From assembly GCA_017547995.1 (NCBI GenBank), contig JAFYNW010000392.1:1-15311 (forward strand): a stretch of 15,311 bases of DNA, in the 5' to 3' direction. The notes beneath the pieces are model-generated. The model searched no databases, was not told the origin of the DNA, and saw nothing but the letters and a program-made list of their open reading frames with translations. How positions within the stretch are numbered: position 1 is the stretch's first letter; each line of letters opens with the position of its first letter. Positions 1 through 7,130 of this stretch are shown one piece after another. This DNA is from Clostridia bacterium (GTDB lineage: Bacteria > Bacillota > Clostridia > Oscillospirales > Butyricicoccaceae). The position numbers and the translations under genes are program-made.

Positions 1-147
1 TCTAAAAATGAAAATAATACAGAGATTACATTGTTGTATGCCCCAGAATATTTTTCATTCATATCTTTTAATGACAACATAAATCTTTTAACATGCGCAG
101 TGGTTAATGCAGACAATACATTTGAAATTCAATTTTATCCTAAATAA
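1..147 (+). CDS. C-terminal fragment of an unrecognised protein (partial)
   Basis: Frame 1 is open from the first base and stops with TAA at 145-147, giving the last 48 residues of a protein that begins outside the window. The tail is rich in Asn, Phe and Tyr and ends EIQFYPK. It shows no membrane segment and no motif I recognise. It is followed within 10 bases by a strong hairpin terminator, which supports a real gene end here. The function cannot be inferred from this fragment. Confidence 0.6.
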   Translation, partial: SKNENNTEITLLYAPEYFSFISFNDNINLLTCAVVNADNTFEIQFYPK

Positions 148-154
148 TAGACAT

Positions 155-185
155 AAAAAAGCAGAGCTACGGCTCTGCTTTTTTT
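155..185. terminator. Bidirectional intrinsic terminator between convergent genes
   Basis: A perfect 7-bp GC-containing stem (GCAGAGC 161-167 paired with GCTCTGC 172-178) with a 4-nt loop TACG is flanked by six A on the left (155-160) and seven T on the right (179-185). It can therefore end transcription in both directions. It lies between the + strand gene ending at 147 and the - strand gene ending at 189, which fits a shared terminator. Confidence 0.92.
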
Positions 186-188
186 ATA

Positions 189-1241
189 CTATTCAACTTT
201 ATTTTCTTTGAAAATTGTAAACTGTGATTGGTTGAAACCAGGGTTGCTTTCAAAAATAACCAGATGAAAATCGTTTTCGAGAATATAATCATATAGATTA
301 TCCTTAAAAAATCTTGTATCTACAACGTGGATTTCGCTTGTCGAAAGGGAAAGGAATGGTGTGAGTACGCACCCGAATGAATCTCTGATAAAGAGAATCT
401 TATTATCATTTTCAGTCAGATAATTTTTATCAATCTCAAGGTTGTAATCACTTGTATAGAATACGTAAGGCGATGCTGTAAATACGTCTGTATTATCAAA
501 TACAGCGTAGTCATGGAAACAATCTTCAAAAGAGCCCTTTACGTCAATGCCCATAATAGGCACGGTTTTCTGCAAATCAGTTTCAAATTTTGGAGTTATA
601 ATGGTATAATCATCAAGTCCCGCATAATACTTGCCGACTTTCTTACCCTGACTGCCCAGGAAAATATTTTCTTTCACTTCAAAACAAAAGTTTTCATCGT
701 CATATATCGCGGAATCAAGCTTCAGTCCATATTTTTCATTTACATATTCAGCAATATATCTTGCGGCAGAAAGTCCTGTTTCAGGCTTCCAATGATGGTC
801 AGTCTTGAAGAAATATTCTAGTCCATCTATATTCTTACGCAAATCATATGTATCAAGTCCTGCGGCAGAAAGGGCTGAGAGCATATCGTCAGCCTGCTTG
901 GCGTAATGATTATTTCCAACATCATAATTCTGCGGCCATTTGTGAGGCGCCTGGACGTATAAAAAAGGAATATCATTGCTTTCAAGCCAGCTTCCAAATG
1001 AAATAAGCTTATTGGCAAATGGCAAAACGTCCTCTTTTGTGCCGGCAAATGTTATATAATCATCTTGAAGTCTGATAACGTCATATTTCGGCTCGTCACC
1101 CTTGATGGTGTTTACGCCGATAGTCTTATAAATCCAGCCTTTTATATTGATTTTAGTGTTTTTCGGTAAAAAATATAAGGCAAAAACCGTCAAGACTATG
1201 ATTAAAATGACAAAAACAAATACTTTGATTTTTTTCTTCAT
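189..1241 (-). CDS. Membrane-anchored SGNH-like protein, AlgX/AlgJ (DHHW) type
   Basis: A 350-residue protein with a Lys-rich start and one N-terminal hydrophobic segment (about residues 6-25), so it is probably an uncleaved anchor or signal peptide placing the rest outside the membrane. The body has the two hallmarks of the AlgX/AlgJ/DHHW branch of SGNH hydrolases: TDHHW at residues 147-151 and RDSFG at 286-290, with Ser288 the likely nucleophile and Asp148/His150 the partners. Known members of this family transfer acetyl groups to exopolysaccharides such as alginate, usually together with an MBOAT membrane acyltransferase. No MBOAT gene is visible in the window. Start ATG (complement of 1239-1241) has AGGTG four bases upstream (complement of 1246-1250). 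It diverges from the CapA gene across a 72-bp gap. Family assignment is fairly sure; the substrate is unknown. Confidence 0.75.
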   Translation of the reverse strand: MKKKIKVFVFVILIIVLTVFALYFLPKNTKINIKGWIYKTIGVNTIKGDEPKYDVIRLQDDYITFAGTKEDVLPFANKLISFGSWLESNDIPFLYVQAPHKWPQNYDVGNNHYAKQADDMLSALSAAGLDTYDLRKNIDGLEYFFKTDHHWKPETGLSAARYIAEYVNEKYGLKLDSAIYDDENFCFEVKENIFLGSQGKKVGKYYAGLDDYTIITPKFETDLQKTVPIMGIDVKGSFEDCFHDYAVFDNTDVFTASPYVFYTSDYNLEIDKNYLTENDNKILFIRDSFGCVLTPFLSLSTSEIHVVDTRFFKDNLYDYILENDFHLVIFESNPGFNQSQFTIFKENKVE

Positions 1242-1258
1242 AAATCACCTATAAATAA

Positions 1259-1287
1259 TTGCAAATATTGAAAAAATCTGCTATAAT
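1259..1287 (+). promoter_or_regulatory. Sigma-A promoter (extended -10) of the capA-dusB-sigma operon
   Basis: TTGCAA (1259-1264), a 17-nt spacer, then TATAAT (1282-1287) preceded by TG at 1279-1280, which is an extended -10 element. Transcription would start near 1294, leaving about 20 nt of leader with the ribosome site AGAAGG (1301-1306) before ATG 1314. No operator-like inverted repeat is evident. Confidence 0.75.
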
Positions 1288-1313
1288 TACTAAATGAAAG
1301 AGAAGGTATATCT

Positions 1314-2525
1314 ATGAAAAAAATATTATTCATTACACTAATTATAGCATTATTACTTGGATGTGCTGCGGCAGATATTGAAACTTCGCCGCCAATTCCG
1401 ACTATCGGCACAACTGCGGCTCCTGAAACAACTGCATCACAACCGACAACCACCGTTTCAAAAGCCGATATTCCTGTTCCTGAGAAAAAGGAAACAAGAA
1501 TATCCTTCGCCGCTGTGGGGGATAATCTCTTACATAATACTGTAACATATTCCGCACAAATTGAAAAGGGAAAATTTGATTTTTCTCCAATTTATTCCGT
1601 TATGAAGCCTATAATCGAAAAATATGACCTTGCCTTTGTGAATCAGGAAATCCCACTTGGCGGTCTTGATTTCGGTCTCAGCGGATACCCTAATTTCAAC
1701 GGCCCGGCAGAAGCAGCAGCAGGTCTTTTTGAAAGTGGCTTCAACATTATAAACCTTGCAAGTAATCATTCTCTTGATAAGGGTCTTAAATGTCTGCTTG
1801 CATCTTATGAAAATATCAAAAATGCAGGGTTTGATAAGATAATCGGTATCTTCCCGGATGAAAATAATCTCGATGATTTTCTTATTTTCGAGCAGGATGG
1901 TATCGAAATCGGTATGCTTTCCTATACTTATGGTACAAATGGCATTCCGCTTCCTAAGAGCAATCCTAATATTGTTCCGCTTATCAGTGATGACAAAATC
2001 AAGGCTGATATCGAAAAAATCAGACCTGAATGCGACGTGCTTATTGTTTCCATGCATTGGGGCACAGAATACACTACAACTGAAATCAAGGAACAGACAA
2101 GACTTGCAAATCTGCTTAACGAGCTTGGTGTAGACGTAATTATCGGTCACCACCCGCACGTAATCGAGCCTATGAAAATTATCGGCGAAGACCACAAAAC
2201 AGTTTGTTTCTATTCTCTCGGCAATTTCGTTTCCAATCAGCAGAAGGCAGCTACAATGCTTGGCGGTATGGCAAGCTTTGATATCGTAAAGACCGTTGAA
2301 GATGAAATCGAAATCCAGAATGCCGGTGTTCTTCCGCTCGTAACTCATTATAACAATAAAGCTAACAAATATGACATTTACCCATTGGACAGCTACACAA
2401 AGGAGCTTGCTGACGTTCATGGTATAAAGAGACATGACAGCAAGTTCAGCTTTGATTACCTGCACAAGCTTGCAGATGAGGTTCTGGGCGAATACAGACT
2501 TACTCTTGGAGATTTAGATGATTAA
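1314..2525 (+). CDS. CapA-family lipoprotein (poly-gamma-glutamate capsule/metallophosphoesterase fold)
   Basis: A 403-residue protein. Residues 1-17 form a lipoprotein signal with lipobox LLGC (Cys17), followed by a Thr/Pro-rich linker (about 25-57), so it is predicted to be lipid-anchored on the outer face of the membrane. The PGA_cap (CapA/PgsA) domain spans about 62-345, with the metallophosphoesterase-like motifs AAVGDNLLH (66-74), NQE (110-112), ASNHSLDKG (149-157), MHWG (247-250), GHHPH (278-282) and SLGNFV (301-306), which carry the predicted metal-binding Asp, Asn and His residues. CapA is part of poly-gamma-glutamate synthesis in Bacillus, but no CapB or CapC lies nearby, so a role in polyglutamate is not implied; stand-alone CapA lipoproteins are common in Clostridia. 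Start ATG has AGAAGG seven bases upstream. Its end overlaps dusB by 8 nt, suggesting translational coupling. Confidence 0.88.
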   Translation: MKKILFITLIIALLLGCAAADIETSPPIPTIGTTAAPETTASQPTTTVSKADIPVPEKKETRISFAAVGDNLLHNTVTYSAQIEKGKFDFSPIYSVMKPIIEKYDLAFVNQEIPLGGLDFGLSGYPNFNGPAEAAAGLFESGFNIINLASNHSLDKGLKCLLASYENIKNAGFDKIIGIFPDENNLDDFLIFEQDGIEIGMLSYTYGTNGIPLPKSNPNIVPLISDDKIKADIEKIRPECDVLIVSMHWGTEYTTTEIKEQTRLANLLNELGVDVIIGHHPHVIEPMKIIGEDHKTVCFYSLGNFVSNQQKAATMLGGMASFDIVKTVEDEIEIQNAGVLPLVTHYNNKANKYDIYPLDSYTKELADVHGIKRHDSKFSFDYLHKLADEVLGEYRLTLGDLDD

Positions 2526-3498
2526 AAATATTGTAATTGACGGCATCAAAGCCGAAAACAGATATTTCCTTGCGCCTATGGCTGGCATTACCGACAGTGC
2601 ATACAGACAGATCTGCCGTTCTTTCGGCGCAGGTATGACGTATACAGAAATGGTCAGTGCAAAAGCGCTTACATACGGTGATAAAAAGAGCCTCGCGCTT
2701 CTTAAAATTGACGACAGTGAAATGCCATGCATTGCACAGATTTTCGGCAATGACCCTGAAGTTCTTGCTGAAGGTGCAAAGATTGCGGTTGCAAATTGTC
2801 AGGCTGTAGGCATTGATATCAATATGGGATGCCCTGTGCCTAAAATCGTTTCAAATGGTGAAGGCAGTGCTCTTATGGCTGATATCAAAAGGGCAGAAGC
2901 TATCATTAAAGCCGTACGAAAGGCTATCGATATTCCGCTTACTGTCAAGTTCAGACGCGGCTTTACCTTCGATACAATAAATGCTGTTGAGTTTGCGAAA
3001 ATGGCAGAATCCGCAGGCGTAAGCGCCGTATGTGTACACGGCAGAACAAGAACTCAGATGTATAGTGGTGAATCTCATTTCCCAACTATTGAAATGGTAA
3101 AGAAGGCGGTCAGCGTTCCCGTTATCGCAAGCGGTGATATTTTCACTCCTGAAAGTGCATTCAAGGCAATGAACGAGTATGGTGCTGACGCTGTTATGGC
3201 TGCGCGTGGTGCACTCGGCAATCCGTTCCTTTTCAGGCAGTTCCTTCAGTATGAAGAAACAGGTGCTTACGATGCAACTGACCCTAAGGAAGTTATTGAC
3301 ACTATGAAACGCCATCTGCTTCTCACTTGTTCGCTCAAGGGCGAACAACGTGCAGTTGCTGAATGCAGAAAACATATGCTCTGGTATCTCAAGGGTATCC
3401 GAGGATCCAAAAAGTTCAAAATAATTATTTCTACACTTGAAACATGTGACGAAGTAATCAAACTTTTAGATGAAATAAAGGAAACTTGTGATGGTTAA
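2518..3498 (+). CDS. dusB: tRNA-dihydrouridine synthase, DusB type
   Basis: A 326-residue FMN enzyme that reduces uridine to dihydrouridine in tRNA using NAD(P)H, in the cytoplasm. The TIM-barrel motifs are in the expected order: LAPMAGITD (18-26) at the FMN site, NMGCPVPKI (102-110) with the catalytic acid Cys105, KFRRGF (144-149), VHGRTRTQ (173-180), ASGDI (204-208) and AARGALGNP (228-236) binding FMN phosphate. A helical tRNA-binding domain follows from about 250. Length and motifs fit the bacterial DusB group. The ATG lies inside the end of the CapA gene with GGAG at 2508-2511, six bases upstream. The gene overlaps the following sigma factor by 8 nt. DusB in an operon with an ECF sigma factor and a lipoprotein is not functionally obvious and may simply be co-transcription. 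Confidence 0.95.
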   Translation: MIKNIVIDGIKAENRYFLAPMAGITDSAYRQICRSFGAGMTYTEMVSAKALTYGDKKSLALLKIDDSEMPCIAQIFGNDPEVLAEGAKIAVANCQAVGIDINMGCPVPKIVSNGEGSALMADIKRAEAIIKAVRKAIDIPLTVKFRRGFTFDTINAVEFAKMAESAGVSAVCVHGRTRTQMYSGESHFPTIEMVKKAVSVPVIASGDIFTPESAFKAMNEYGADAVMAARGALGNPFLFRQFLQYEETGAYDATDPKEVIDTMKRHLLLTCSLKGEQRAVAECRKHMLWYLKGIRGSKKFKIIISTLETCDEVIKLLDEIKETCDG

Positions 3499-4063
3499 CG
3501 AAAAAGAAATTATCCGACGCGCTGCCGACGGCGATATGGAAGCTTTCGAAATAATCGTTTCTTTGTACGAAAAGAAGATTTATAATCTCACTTACAGAAA
3601 TCTCGGACACGAGCAGGATGCAATGGATGCCTGTCAGGAGGTTTTTTTGAGAGTGTTCAGATTCCTCGATAATTTCAAGGAAGAGAGCTCTTTTTCTACG
3701 TGGATTTATCGCATAGCTATGAACGTCTGCAAAGACCACATAAAGCGCAACAGATTCGGATATGACATTTCACTTAATCAGGAAAATGAAGACGAAGAAT
3801 ATGAAATAGAAGTATCAGACATCCGATACAACCCTGAAAATGCCTATGAGCGTAAGGAGCTTTCTGAGAAGCTTGAATCCGGTATGCGCCAGCTTTCGGC
3901 AACACACAGAGATGTTCTCGTTCTCAGAGAAGTTGCAGGTAAGTCTTATTCTGAAATTTCCGAGATTTTATCTCTCGACGTAGGCACTGTAAAATCCAGA
4001 ATCGCCCGTGCACGAGAAAATTTAAGAAAATATCTTTCAAATCATGGAACTTTTTCGATATAA
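3491..4063 (+). CDS. ECF-type RNA polymerase sigma factor (sigma-70 regions 2 and 4)
   Basis: A 190-residue ECF sigma factor. Region 2 spans about residues 17-88, with the core-binding stretch DAMDACQEVFLRVF (43-56) and the -10 recognition part containing SSFSTWIYRIAMNVC (66-80). A short acidic linker (about 95-115) leads to region 4 (about 128-182), whose helix-turn-helix includes KSYSEISEIL and VGTVKSRIARARENL (164-178). There is no region 1 or 3, as expected for ECF factors. Start: an in-frame GTG at 3488 directly precedes ATG 3491; AAGGA (3478-3482) suits both, and I prefer the ATG. It overlaps the dusB end by 8 nt and is followed 42 nt later by a zinc anti-sigma factor, the normal partner arrangement. 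The target promoters cannot be told from this window. Confidence 0.93.
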   Translation: MVNEKEIIRRAADGDMEAFEIIVSLYEKKIYNLTYRNLGHEQDAMDACQEVFLRVFRFLDNFKEESSFSTWIYRIAMNVCKDHIKRNRFGYDISLNQENEDEEYEIEVSDIRYNPENAYERKELSEKLESGMRQLSATHRDVLVLREVAGKSYSEISEILSLDVGTVKSRIARARENLRKYLSNHGTFSI

Positions 4064-4105
4064 TTCAGTCTAATGCTCTGTTAAACATTACTGCGAGGAG
4101 AATAA

Positions 4106-4852
4106 ATGAATAATTGTACTAAGTATATAGAGCAGATGAATATGTATCTCGACGGTGAATTGAAGGGTGCAAACATTTCTGAACTTCTTGAACATATCGA
4201 GCGTTGCTCTAACTGTAAAAAAAGATTTGAATCATTAAAAATAATTTCTTTTCAGACACGTGAAATGGACGTAAACGTTCCATTGGATTTGCATGAAAAT
4301 ATTATGCGTAACGTACGTACAAACGCACGACCTGCTAAAAAGCAAATCAATTTCCGCAAGCTTTCAAAGTTTGCATCTATGGCTGCAGCAGTTATGCTGA
4401 TTATTGCCGGTATTTACGTTGGATTAACAACAGACTTTATTTTCGGAGCAAAATCTGCAGAAGAAGCAGATATGATGTCTCCGGGCGCAAACGCAAAAGT
4501 TGCATCATACAATGAGCAGAGAAGCGTTCCTGCCGCCGGAATTGAAAACAGTGAAGCTGCCGAAAAAACAGAAAGCGTTGAAGCTGCAAGCGAAAAAGCG
4601 CCTATGGAATTCGGTTTCCTCAAGCTTTATAACGGCGAAGGTCAGCTTCCGGATTTTGTAGAGGACTATGCATATAAACAGGACTCCGAAAGCCATCTTT
4701 TCTATGTTTATATAGAAAACAATGCAGAAGTATATTCCGTTTTTGAATCTCAGCTTGGAGATGCAGGCTTTATCGGTGGGGAAGAACTCAATAATACTTC
4801 CAACGTTAATTCCGAAGCAGACTACGTTCTGTATATAATCAACTTAAAATAA
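4106..4852 (+). CDS. Membrane-spanning zinc-finger anti-sigma factor
   Basis: A 248-residue protein with the cytoplasmic ZAS signature HX3CX2C (His30, Cys34, Cys37) and an additional Cys4 that could be the fourth zinc ligand. This domain (about 1-50) is expected to bind and hold the ECF sigma factor encoded just upstream. A single transmembrane helix lies at about 88-108. Residues 112-248 would be extracellular: first a low-complexity stretch rich in Ala and Glu (about 118-165), then a compact region (about 168-248) that I cannot assign to a family. Release of the sigma factor usually needs proteolysis or a conformational change triggered through such an outer domain. Start ATG has GAGGAG (4095-4100) five bases upstream. 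It is the last gene of its operon, followed directly by a terminator. Confidence 0.87.
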   Translation: MNNCTKYIEQMNMYLDGELKGANISELLEHIERCSNCKKRFESLKIISFQTREMDVNVPLDLHENIMRNVRTNARPAKKQINFRKLSKFASMAAAVMLIIAGIYVGLTTDFIFGAKSAEEADMMSPGANAKVASYNEQRSVPAAGIENSEAAEKTESVEAASEKAPMEFGFLKLYNGEGQLPDFVEDYAYKQDSESHLFYVYIENNAEVYSVFESQLGDAGFIGGEELNNTSNVNSEADYVLYIINLK

Positions 4853-4856
4853 TTTC

Positions 4857-4890
4857 AAGCCTCTCTGACTGTAATGCAGGGAGGTTTTTT
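4857..4890 (+). terminator. Rho-independent terminator of the capA-dusB-sigma operon
   Basis: An 8-bp stem (CCTCTCTG 4860-4867 with CAGGGAGG 4877-4884, one G-T wobble) and a 9-nt loop are followed by six T (4885-4890). It starts only 5 nt after the anti-sigma stop codon and lies upstream of the next promoter, so it cleanly separates the two operons. Confidence 0.9.
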
Positions 4891-4922
4891 ATTATTTTGT
4901 GTTAGTTTATCGCGGTTTCTTA

Positions 4923-4951
4923 TTTACTTTTACGAAGTTTTTTGATATAAT
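4923..4951 (+). promoter_or_regulatory. Sigma-A promoter (extended -10) of the tagA-thyX operon
   Basis: TTTACT (4923-4928, four of six consensus -35 bases), a 17-nt spacer and a perfect TATAAT (4946-4951) preceded by TG at 4943-4944. The predicted start near 4958 leaves about 25 nt of leader with a GGGG ribosome site (4972-4975) before ATG 4983. It is the only clear intergenic promoter upstream of the eleven-gene run to the right. Confidence 0.7.
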
Positions 4952-4982
4952 AAAATGGATAATGAGATAGTGGGGTTATATT

Positions 4983-5705
4983 ATGAAAAAGCAGATTATG
5001 TCTATAAATTTTGACAGCGTAACAATGGATGAAGCTGTTTCTATTGCAGAAGGATGTATTGATTCTTCTGAAAAATGTATGGTTGTAACACCAAATGCTG
5101 AAATTGCATATGCAGCTGAAAAAGATGCAAACTTTGCTGATCTTATCAATAACGCAAAGCTCGTTCTGCCTGACGGTGTAGGTGTCGTCCTCGCTTCAAA
5201 AATTTTAGGCGATCCTGTCAAAGGCAAGGTAGCAGGCGTAGAATTTGCTGAAAATCTTATTAAAACAACAAAATATCCTGTATTTTTCTTTGGCGGGAAG
5301 CCAGGAGTTGCCGAAATGGCACGTGACAATATGAAGGCAAAATATCCATCCTGCAATATTGCCGGTGTCCGTGACGGCTACTTTAAGGAAAAGGATATTC
5401 CTGATATTATCAACGAAATCAATGTATCCGGAGCAAAAATTGTTTACGTTTGCCTTGGTGCTCCAAAGCAGGAGCTTTTCATCAAGGCTCATATGAATGA
5501 AATCAATGCTTACGTATTCGCAGGCCTCGGTGGAAGCCTCGACGTTTTTGCAGGCACAGCAAAGCGTGCTCCTGATTTCTTTGTAAAGTTCGGTCTTGAA
5601 TGGCTTTACAGACTTATCAAACAGCCATCCAGAATCAAAAGAATGTCTGTTTTGCCACTTTATATTATAGAAACTATCAAGTTTAAGCTGGGAGGAAAGA
5701 AATAA
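4983..5705 (+). CDS. WecG/TagA/CpsF-family glycosyltransferase
   Basis: A 240-residue GT26-family enzyme. Members add N-acetylmannosamine (TagA) or a related sugar from a UDP donor to undecaprenyl-PP-GlcNAc at the inner face of the membrane, an early step in wall teichoic acid linkage or exopolysaccharide synthesis. Visible motifs are TPNAE (36-40), LPDGVGVV (62-69) with the likely catalytic base Asp64, FFFGGKPGVAE (101-111), VCLGAPKQE (156-164) and GLGGSLDVFAGTAKRAP (181-197). The C-terminal basic, aromatic part (about 198-240, with WLYRLIKQPSRIKR at 207-220) corresponds to the membrane-associating appendage of TagA. No signal peptide or membrane helix is present, as expected. No TagO, TagB or other teichoic genes are in the window, so the sugar and polymer are uncertain. 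The stop overlaps the thyX start by one base. Confidence 0.88.
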   Translation: MKKQIMSINFDSVTMDEAVSIAEGCIDSSEKCMVVTPNAEIAYAAEKDANFADLINNAKLVLPDGVGVVLASKILGDPVKGKVAGVEFAENLIKTTKYPVFFFGGKPGVAEMARDNMKAKYPSCNIAGVRDGYFKEKDIPDIINEINVSGAKIVYVCLGAPKQELFIKAHMNEINAYVFAGLGGSLDVFAGTAKRAPDFFVKFGLEWLYRLIKQPSRIKRMSVLPLYIIETIKFKLGGKK

Positions 5706-6466
5706 TGCTCAAAGTCAAGCTTATTGCACATACACCTGATCCTGAAAGAATTATTGCTGCTGCAGCGAGATTTTGCTATTCTCCGGCTACAACAGACACA
5801 ATAATGGAAAAGCTCACAGATGACGCAACAGGCAAGTTCATCGATATGCTTATGGAAATCGGACACGAAAGTCCAATCGAACATGCATCCTTTACGTTTG
5901 CTATCGAAGGTGTTTCAAGAAGCCTTCTTGCACAGATTACACGTCACAGAATCGCATCCTTCAGTGTTCAGTCTCAGAGATACGTCAAGGAAAACCATTT
6001 CTCCTTCGTAACTCCTCCTGAAATTGAAAAGGATGAAAAGGCGAAAGAAATCTTCCTTAAGGCTATGGAAGATGATATGAACAAATATGAAGAACTTTCC
6101 GCTATTCTTTTTGAAAGACATTATCAGGAAATGATTGCCGAAGGTATGGACGAAAAGAAGGCAAAGGGCGCTGCCGAAAAGAAGGCTATCGAAGATGCAC
6201 GCTACGTTCTTCCTAATGCATGTGAAACAAAAATCATGATGACAATGAACACACGTTCACTCTATAATTTCTTCAAGCTCAGAGCATGTAACAGAGCTCA
6301 GTGGGAAATCAGAGAGCTTGCATTTGAAATGCTCAAGCAGTGTAAGGAAGTTGCTCCTGTGTTATTCTCAAAGGCAGGTCCTGCATGTCTTTATGGTCCT
6401 TGCTCAGAGGGCAAGATGACTTGCGGCAAAGCGAAGGAAGTCAGAGAAAAGTTCGGGGTAAAATAA
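5705..6466 (+). CDS. thyX: FAD-dependent thymidylate synthase ThyX
   Basis: A 253-residue flavoenzyme that makes dTMP from dUMP with methylene-tetrahydrofolate and NADPH, without the ThyA cysteine mechanism. The ThyX signature RHRX7S is present as RHRIASFSVQS (80-90), preceded by HESPIEHASFTF (54-65), which helps bind FAD. The dUMP-binding region includes ARYVLPNACETKIMMTMN (165-182) and RSLYNFFKLR (184-193). The C-terminus is Cys-containing: Cys228, Cys233 and Cys240 within GPACLYGPCSEGKMTCGK (225-242). The ATG overlaps the previous stop (TAATG) and has GGAGG (5691-5695) nine bases upstream. Two bases separate it from the thymidylate kinase gene, which uses its product. This organism may lack ThyA, but that cannot be seen here. 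Confidence 0.97.
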   Translation: MLKVKLIAHTPDPERIIAAAARFCYSPATTDTIMEKLTDDATGKFIDMLMEIGHESPIEHASFTFAIEGVSRSLLAQITRHRIASFSVQSQRYVKENHFSFVTPPEIEKDEKAKEIFLKAMEDDMNKYEELSAILFERHYQEMIAEGMDEKKAKGAAEKKAIEDARYVLPNACETKIMMTMNTRSLYNFFKLRACNRAQWEIRELAFEMLKQCKEVAPVLFSKAGPACLYGPCSEGKMTCGKAKEVREKFGVK

Positions 6467-6468
6467 AT

Positions 6469-7128
6469 ATGAACGGTAAAATTATAGTTTTTGAAGGTAC
6501 TGACGGCTCCGGTAAGGCCACGCAGAAGAATAAGCTCTGTGAGTACTTCAAAGCAAACGGAATAGATTACAGAGAAGTGACTTTCCCAAGATATTCTGAA
6601 GAAAGCTCTGCTCTTGTAAGAATGTATCTCGGCGGTGAATTCGGCTCTAAGCCTACTGACGTGCCTGCCAAGACTTCATCGGTTTTCTTCGCAGTTGACA
6701 GATATGCATCATATCAGAAAGACTGGAAAGAATACTATGAAAACGGTGGCATCATCGTATGCGACAGATACACAACGTCAAACGCTGTACATCAGACTCC
6801 AAAGATGCCTGAAGGCGAGTGGTGGAACTTTACAGACTGGCTTTTTGATTTTGAATATAATCTCATGGGTATTCCAAATCCTGACCTCGTATTCTTCCTT
6901 GATATGCCTACAGAATATACGTTGAAGCTTATCGAGCATCGTCAGGGCAACGAAGGTGATATTCACGAGCAGGACCACAATTATCTTGCTCATTGTAGGG
7001 AATGTGCTCTTAAAATCGCCGACAGATACGATTGGAAGGTTGTTCATTGTATAAAAGACGAAAAAATAAGAACAATAGATGATATCAGCAGTGAAATAAG
7101 TAAAATTGTAGTTGGTGAAATATTGTAA
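6469..7128 (+). CDS. tmk: Thymidylate kinase (dTMP kinase)
   Basis: A 219-residue nucleotide kinase predicted to phosphorylate dTMP to dTDP, the step after ThyX. The N-terminal P-loop is EGTDGSGKATQ (9-19); its Lys16 is present, but the usual Walker A Ser/Thr after the lysine is Ala17, with Thr18 next. The TMPK DRY motif is at 99-101 (CDRYTTSNAVHQ, 98-109), matching the family pattern DRYxxSxxAYQ. The lid region EHRQGNEGDIHEQD (156-169) carries Arg158. WWNFTDWL (118-125) and FFLDMP (142-147) complete the fold. An in-frame ATG exists at 6385 but would add 28 residues from within thyX; ATG 6469 puts the P-loop at the normal distance and leaves a 2-nt gap after thyX. A GGGG ribosome site sits at 6455-6458. 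Another deoxynucleotide substrate is possible, but the thyX linkage favours dTMP. Confidence 0.9.
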   Translation: MNGKIIVFEGTDGSGKATQKNKLCEYFKANGIDYREVTFPRYSEESSALVRMYLGGEFGSKPTDVPAKTSSVFFAVDRYASYQKDWKEYYENGGIIVCDRYTTSNAVHQTPKMPEGEWWNFTDWLFDFEYNLMGIPNPDLVFFLDMPTEYTLKLIEHRQGNEGDIHEQDHNYLAHCRECALKIADRYDWKVVHCIKDEKIRTIDDISSEISKIVVGEIL

Positions 7129-7130
7129 TT

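Noticed and set aside
3430..3490. ECF-type autoregulatory promoter ahead of the sigma factor (a TGAAAC element is present near 3437)
   Set aside because: No CGTA-like -10 follows at 16-17 nt, so the match is only half a promoter in coding sequence.
4064..4105. Possible regulatory RNA between the sigma and anti-sigma genes
   Set aside because: The 42-nt gap holds only the ribosome site of the anti-sigma gene. No stable hairpin or conserved element was seen.
6385..6468. Upstream in-frame ATG giving thymidylate kinase a 28-residue extension
   Set aside because: It overlaps the conserved thyX C-terminus and would push the P-loop away from its normal N-terminal place.
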